Positions 5,411-8,007 of a DNA stretch of 8,007 bases are shown in pieces. A program made the position numbers and the translations under genes. The DNA is from an uncultured Bacilli bacterium (GTDB lineage: Bacteria; Bacillota_I; Bacilli_A; RF39; UBA660): positions 1 through 8,007 of the forward strand of contig CANPYA010000059.1 in NCBI GenBank assembly GCA_947587565.1, written 5' to 3'. Positions within the stretch are counted from its first letter, which is position 1. Each line of letters opens with the position of its first letter. A model generated the notes under the pieces. The model was not told the origin of the DNA, did no database searches, and was given only the letters and a program-made list of their open reading frames with translations.

Positions 5411-7225
5411 TTATCTTTTTATTTCTTTTGTTTCTATATTCTTTAATATTTCATCTTGATATTTGTAAGCTATATTATTTAATATTTCCTGTAATTTTTC
5501 TTTAGAAATTGTATAGTCACTAAATTTAAATTCTTTATTTTGAATAATTAACATATATTTTTCAAATAAATCTAACATATAATCAACGTTGGTATATAAA
5601 GATATAAATTCTTCACCCATAATTTTTCTTTGTAAATCATATTCCATCGTTTGCCATATTAAATTAATATTTTCAAAAACAGCCTCTAAAAAATCTAAAT
5701 CATTCTCTTCTTGTTTTATAGTTGTTTCATAAGGTTTATGAATTGTATCATGTTTATTATTTATTTTTTCAATCATATTTTTTATTTGTTCTTCAGTAAA
5801 TCCTAATTCTTTTAAATAATTATGACTTTTAGTAATTAACATTAATTTACTATAAATATTAGCATTTTCTATTGCCCGATTTTCATCCCAATTTTTAGGG
5901 TCATATTCATAATTATTTAAAAGTATATCTAAATTTTTTATTATATTTTCAAGATAATTTTTTAAATATTGACTTAAATATGTATTAAGATAATTATACA
6001 ATTTTTTTAATTCTTCTTCAGATATTTGAGCTATACTAAAATTAAATCCTTCTTTAAAATTACATCTTCTTTCTTTACCATTATTAAAAGTAACATTACC
6101 ACTGCGATCTAATTCATAACCATTGAGTCCAATTTCTTTTAAAGACACTCCAAAACGATATTCTTCTTTACTTGAGCCAATATCCATAAGATAATTCATT
6201 CGACTTGTAAATGCCTTAGCTAATTCTGAATTAATTTGTAAAGCATCTCTCTTTTTTAAAAAATCAATTATTACTGCTAAAGGATATTCTTTATAAGCTT
6301 CTTCTTTTATTTTAAAAGCAATATAATCAACAGGTAAATATTTATATTTAATTTCTAATGGTTGACTTTGTAAATCATATTTAACCATTTTTCTTTTATT
6401 AATTGCTAGAACTATATTTTGATAATATTCTTGTACTTTAGGCATATCTAATGTCGATAAAGTAAATTCTTCTTCATCAGTATCATATACTCTTTTAATA
6501 ATTTCTTTTTCAAAATCATCAGATATATCAATATCTTTATAAAGTTGATGTCCATGACGGGTATAAAATTCTGGATCATGACCAAATTTTTGAAAACCAC
6601 ATCTTCCATTATTATTTACTTTACGGTTATTATCCCAAGTAACATCAACACCATATTTCTTGTTATCAATTTCAATAATATTAAAAGCATGAACATCTTT
6701 TTGATTTTGATAATAATTTTTTATACCTACTCTATCTAACATTTCTTTATATACTAGAGCAAATCCAGAACAAACTAACTTACCATATAATATACCATTT
6801 AGACTTCTTTCAGTAGTTCCTAAAGATTGAATATTTTCATATTCTTCTCCATATTCCATATCTTCAACTAAAGAGCTATATAAAAACATAGCTTTTTCAA
6901 ATTCATTCCAATTTTTATCAATAAAACTTTCGTTATATTCAAAATAATTAATAATCTTTTTTAAGTCAAAAGGAGACACATAAGTTCTATCGATATATTT
7001 TTGATCTTGATATTTAGCTTTTTTATCATAATCTAGACCACCTTTAATACTAAAAACTACTCTTAAAGAATTAATTTTAGAAATAAGTTCACTAGTTAAA
7101 CCTTGAGTATTATCTAATATTAATATAGTTCTGTTTTTAAAGGCATTAATTTTTTCAATATCTTTCTCATTTATTATTCCTTCAATTTTATATTTATCTT
7201 TTGCGATTGGTATAAATTCGGCCAT
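5411..7225 (-). CDS. Large transglutaminase-fold protein, probably cytoplasmic
   Basis: The 604-residue protein contains a transglutaminase/protease-like core at about 105-235 with the papain-like triad C152 (in LVCSGFALVYKEML), H179 (VHAFNII) and D194 (YGVDVTWD). The family's usual G-x-C-x-G-[FY]-A, H-A-[FW]-N and V-D-x-T-W-D signatures are all present. Such domains act as cysteine proteases, transamidases or peptide cyclisers; which one applies here is unknown. Residues 1-100 form an alpha/beta region with hydrophobic strands (RTILILD, 32-38; LRVVFSI, 54-60). Residues 260-604 are long, charged, mostly helical and match nothing I recognise. There is no signal peptide or membrane segment, although many bacterial relatives are exported. 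The start is supported by AAAGGTGATT 8 bases upstream. The gene is monocistronic; I see no convincing promoter hexamers and no terminator. Confidence 0.75.
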   Translation of the reverse strand: MAEFIPIAKDKYKIEGIINEKDIEKINAFKNRTILILDNTQGLTSELISKINSLRVVFSIKGGLDYDKKAKYQDQKYIDRTYVSPFDLKKIINYFEYNESFIDKNWNEFEKAMFLYSSLVEDMEYGEEYENIQSLGTTERSLNGILYGKLVCSGFALVYKEMLDRVGIKNYYQNQKDVHAFNIIEIDNKKYGVDVTWDNNRKVNNNGRCGFQKFGHDPEFYTRHGHQLYKDIDISDDFEKEIIKRVYDTDEEEFTLSTLDMPKVQEYYQNIVLAINKRKMVKYDLQSQPLEIKYKYLPVDYIAFKIKEEAYKEYPLAVIIDFLKKRDALQINSELAKAFTSRMNYLMDIGSSKEEYRFGVSLKEIGLNGYELDRSGNVTFNNGKERRCNFKEGFNFSIAQISEEELKKLYNYLNTYLSQYLKNYLENIIKNLDILLNNYEYDPKNWDENRAIENANIYSKLMLITKSHNYLKELGFTEEQIKNMIEKINNKHDTIHKPYETTIKQEENDLDFLEAVFENINLIWQTMEYDLQRKIMGEEFISLYTNVDYMLDLFEKYMLIIQNKEFKFSDYTISKEKLQEILNNIAYKYQDEILKNIETKEIKR

Positions 7226-7301
7226 TTTAATTCAATCACCTTTCAACTACTATATTATTATCATATCATAAAAATTTTATTCTAAATTAAAAAATATTAT
7301 C

Positions 7302-7529
7302 TTACTTGACATTATTGTATACTTCTAAGCCAAATATTTGAATTATTAAACCTTCTGCATATTTACTTCTATCATCTTCATTGATATTTTTTAAAGAATG
7401 AACCTTAGTTATTTTATAAAGAATGGCATTATACTCTACAGAACCTCCATCTTTTAAATGGTTAGGTATAGGTACAATTAAAATTAATAAAACTATAATA
7501 GTTAAAATAATTATTATTTTCTTATGCAT
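7302..7529 (-). CDS. Small single-span membrane protein of unknown function
   Basis: The 75-residue protein begins with a short basic tip (HKK) and a very hydrophobic segment (about 5-21), an uncleaved N-terminal anchor or signal. A short polar domain follows, probably outside the cell. The segments LKDGGSVEYNAILYKITKVH (25-44) and EGLIIQIFGLEVYNN (59-73) look like a compact beta-rich unit. I associate this D-G-G-[ST]-V-E-Y ... I-x-G-x-E-V-Y pattern with small hypothetical proteins of Firmicutes, without a known role. No lipobox cysteine is present. The ribosome site GAGAGG is 7 bases upstream and overlaps the stop of the YjbR-domain gene, 13 bases away, so the pair is likely co-transcribed and translationally coupled. 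Confidence 0.7.
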   Translation of the reverse strand: MHKKIIIILTIIVLLILIVPIPNHLKDGGSVEYNAILYKITKVHSLKNINEDDRSKYAEGLIIQIFGLEVYNNVK

Positions 7530-7542
7530 ATTTTTTCCTCTC

Positions 7543-8007
7543 TTATTTTTTATTTAGCGATAACTCATAACTTATATCAATTAATTTATAGATTTCTTTT
7601 AAAGTAACACTACCATCTAGTTTTATAGTTAACCAGCTATTTTTATTCATATGATAACCCGGAAATATTTTTTTATTATCTACTATATTTTTAATATCTT
7701 CTTTCGGATATCTTAAATCGATAATTTCTATTTTTTTATTTTCTTTAATTCCTAATTTATTTTCTTCAATTGTCAGAATTAAACCATACCATTTCTTATT
7801 TTGTTTATTTCGCCAGATAGCATCAGTTGGAAATTTTTCCCATAAAAATTCTAAATCATCATGGTACTTTTCTTTAATATATTTAATTACTTCCATAGTT
7901 TGTTCACTTTTAAAAATATTAGAATTAGTACATTTATTAATTACATCATTTATAACTAAATTATATTCATCTTTGACTTTACCAACAAAGTCTCCAGAAG
8001 AATCTGG
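7543..8007 (-). CDS. MmcQ/YjbR-domain protein, 5' end beyond the window
   Basis: The last 117 residues are a MmcQ/YjbR domain (CyaY-like fold, often called DNA-binding), with signatures LEFLWEKFPTDAIWR, KKWYG, PGYHMNKNSW and LDGSV. The ATG at 7896 is not the likely true start. The same frame stays open for 37 more codons to the right edge, beginning PDSSGDFVGKVKDEYN, and includes the segment FKSEQT that typically precedes the domain in two-domain relatives. No ribosome site precedes the 7896 ATG. The gene is therefore a longer protein whose N-terminal domain is cut off, with at least 154 residues visible. The biochemical role of YjbR proteins is poorly defined. It is co-directional with the small membrane-protein gene 13 bases downstream. 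Confidence 0.88.
   Translation of the reverse strand, partial: PDSSGDFVGKVKDEYNLVINDVINKCTNSNIFKSEQTMEVIKYIKEKYHDDLEFLWEKFPTDAIWRNKQNKKWYGLILTIEENKLGIKENKKIEIIDLRYPKEDIKNIVDNKKIFPGYHMNKNSWLTIKLDGSVTLKEIYKLIDISYELSLNKK

Noticed and set aside
6545..6739. 64-codon plus-strand hydrophobic open frame opposite the transglutaminase-like gene
   Set aside because: It lies antisense to the catalytic core of the real gene. Its Ile/Phe-rich product is what AT-rich antisense DNA gives by chance.
1..8007. CRISPR arrays, insertion sequences, attachment sites, defence islands
   Set aside because: I found no regularly spaced direct repeats, transposase, integrase or toxin-antitoxin genes. The tRNA-His 3' end has no visible repeat suggesting an integration site.

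Overview
The window is strongly AT-rich, gene-dense bacterial DNA. It has short intergenic gaps, sigma-A-type promoters (TTGACA/TATAAT), Shine-Dalgarno sites that extend into GGTGAT(C), and compact intrinsic terminators. Protein similarities recognised by eye fit a low-GC Bacillota or deep Mollicutes-like lineage: a UgtP-type diacylglycerol glucosyltransferase, a CmpB-type membrane protein, a YjbR protein and a Clp-like AAA+ ATPase. TGA serves as a stop codon (gene ending at 4716) and the Trp codons I checked are TGG, so the standard code is more likely than the Mycoplasma code. This placement is an inference; no phylogenetic marker is present.

Layout. 1-185 is a non-coding divergent region. 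A good rightward promoter reads into a GNAT-like acetyltransferase gene (186-848). A possible leftward promoter carries a run of eight G inside its -35/-10 spacer and would serve a gene beyond the left edge. 910-1773 encodes a stand-alone LigD-type polymerase/primase domain with no ligase or Ku partner in view. A bidirectional terminator and a complete tRNA-His gene (minus strand, 1889-1965) follow. A short single-module Clp/Hsp100-like AAA+ ATPase (2025-2945, minus) is divergent from a Cys-rich CFI-box protein (3043-3627, plus), and their promoters interleave. A shared terminator separates the CFI-box gene from a convergent two-gene operon (5348-3643, minus), which encodes a CmpB-like multi-spanning membrane protein and, overlapping by ATGA, a processive diacylglycerol glycosyltransferase. 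5411-7225 (minus) encodes a large, apparently cytoplasmic transglutaminase-fold protein. 7302 to the right edge (minus) is a pair: a small single-span membrane protein and, upstream of it, a MmcQ/YjbR-domain protein whose reading frame stays open to the end of the window.

How the genes work together. The only clear functional pairing is the glycosyltransferase/CmpB operon, which points to membrane glycolipid work. The LigD-type polymerase implies DNA end repair or gap filling with partners encoded elsewhere. The AAA+/CFI-box divergent pair may be co-regulated but has no known joint function. I see no transposons, phage genes, CRISPR arrays or recognisable defence islands.
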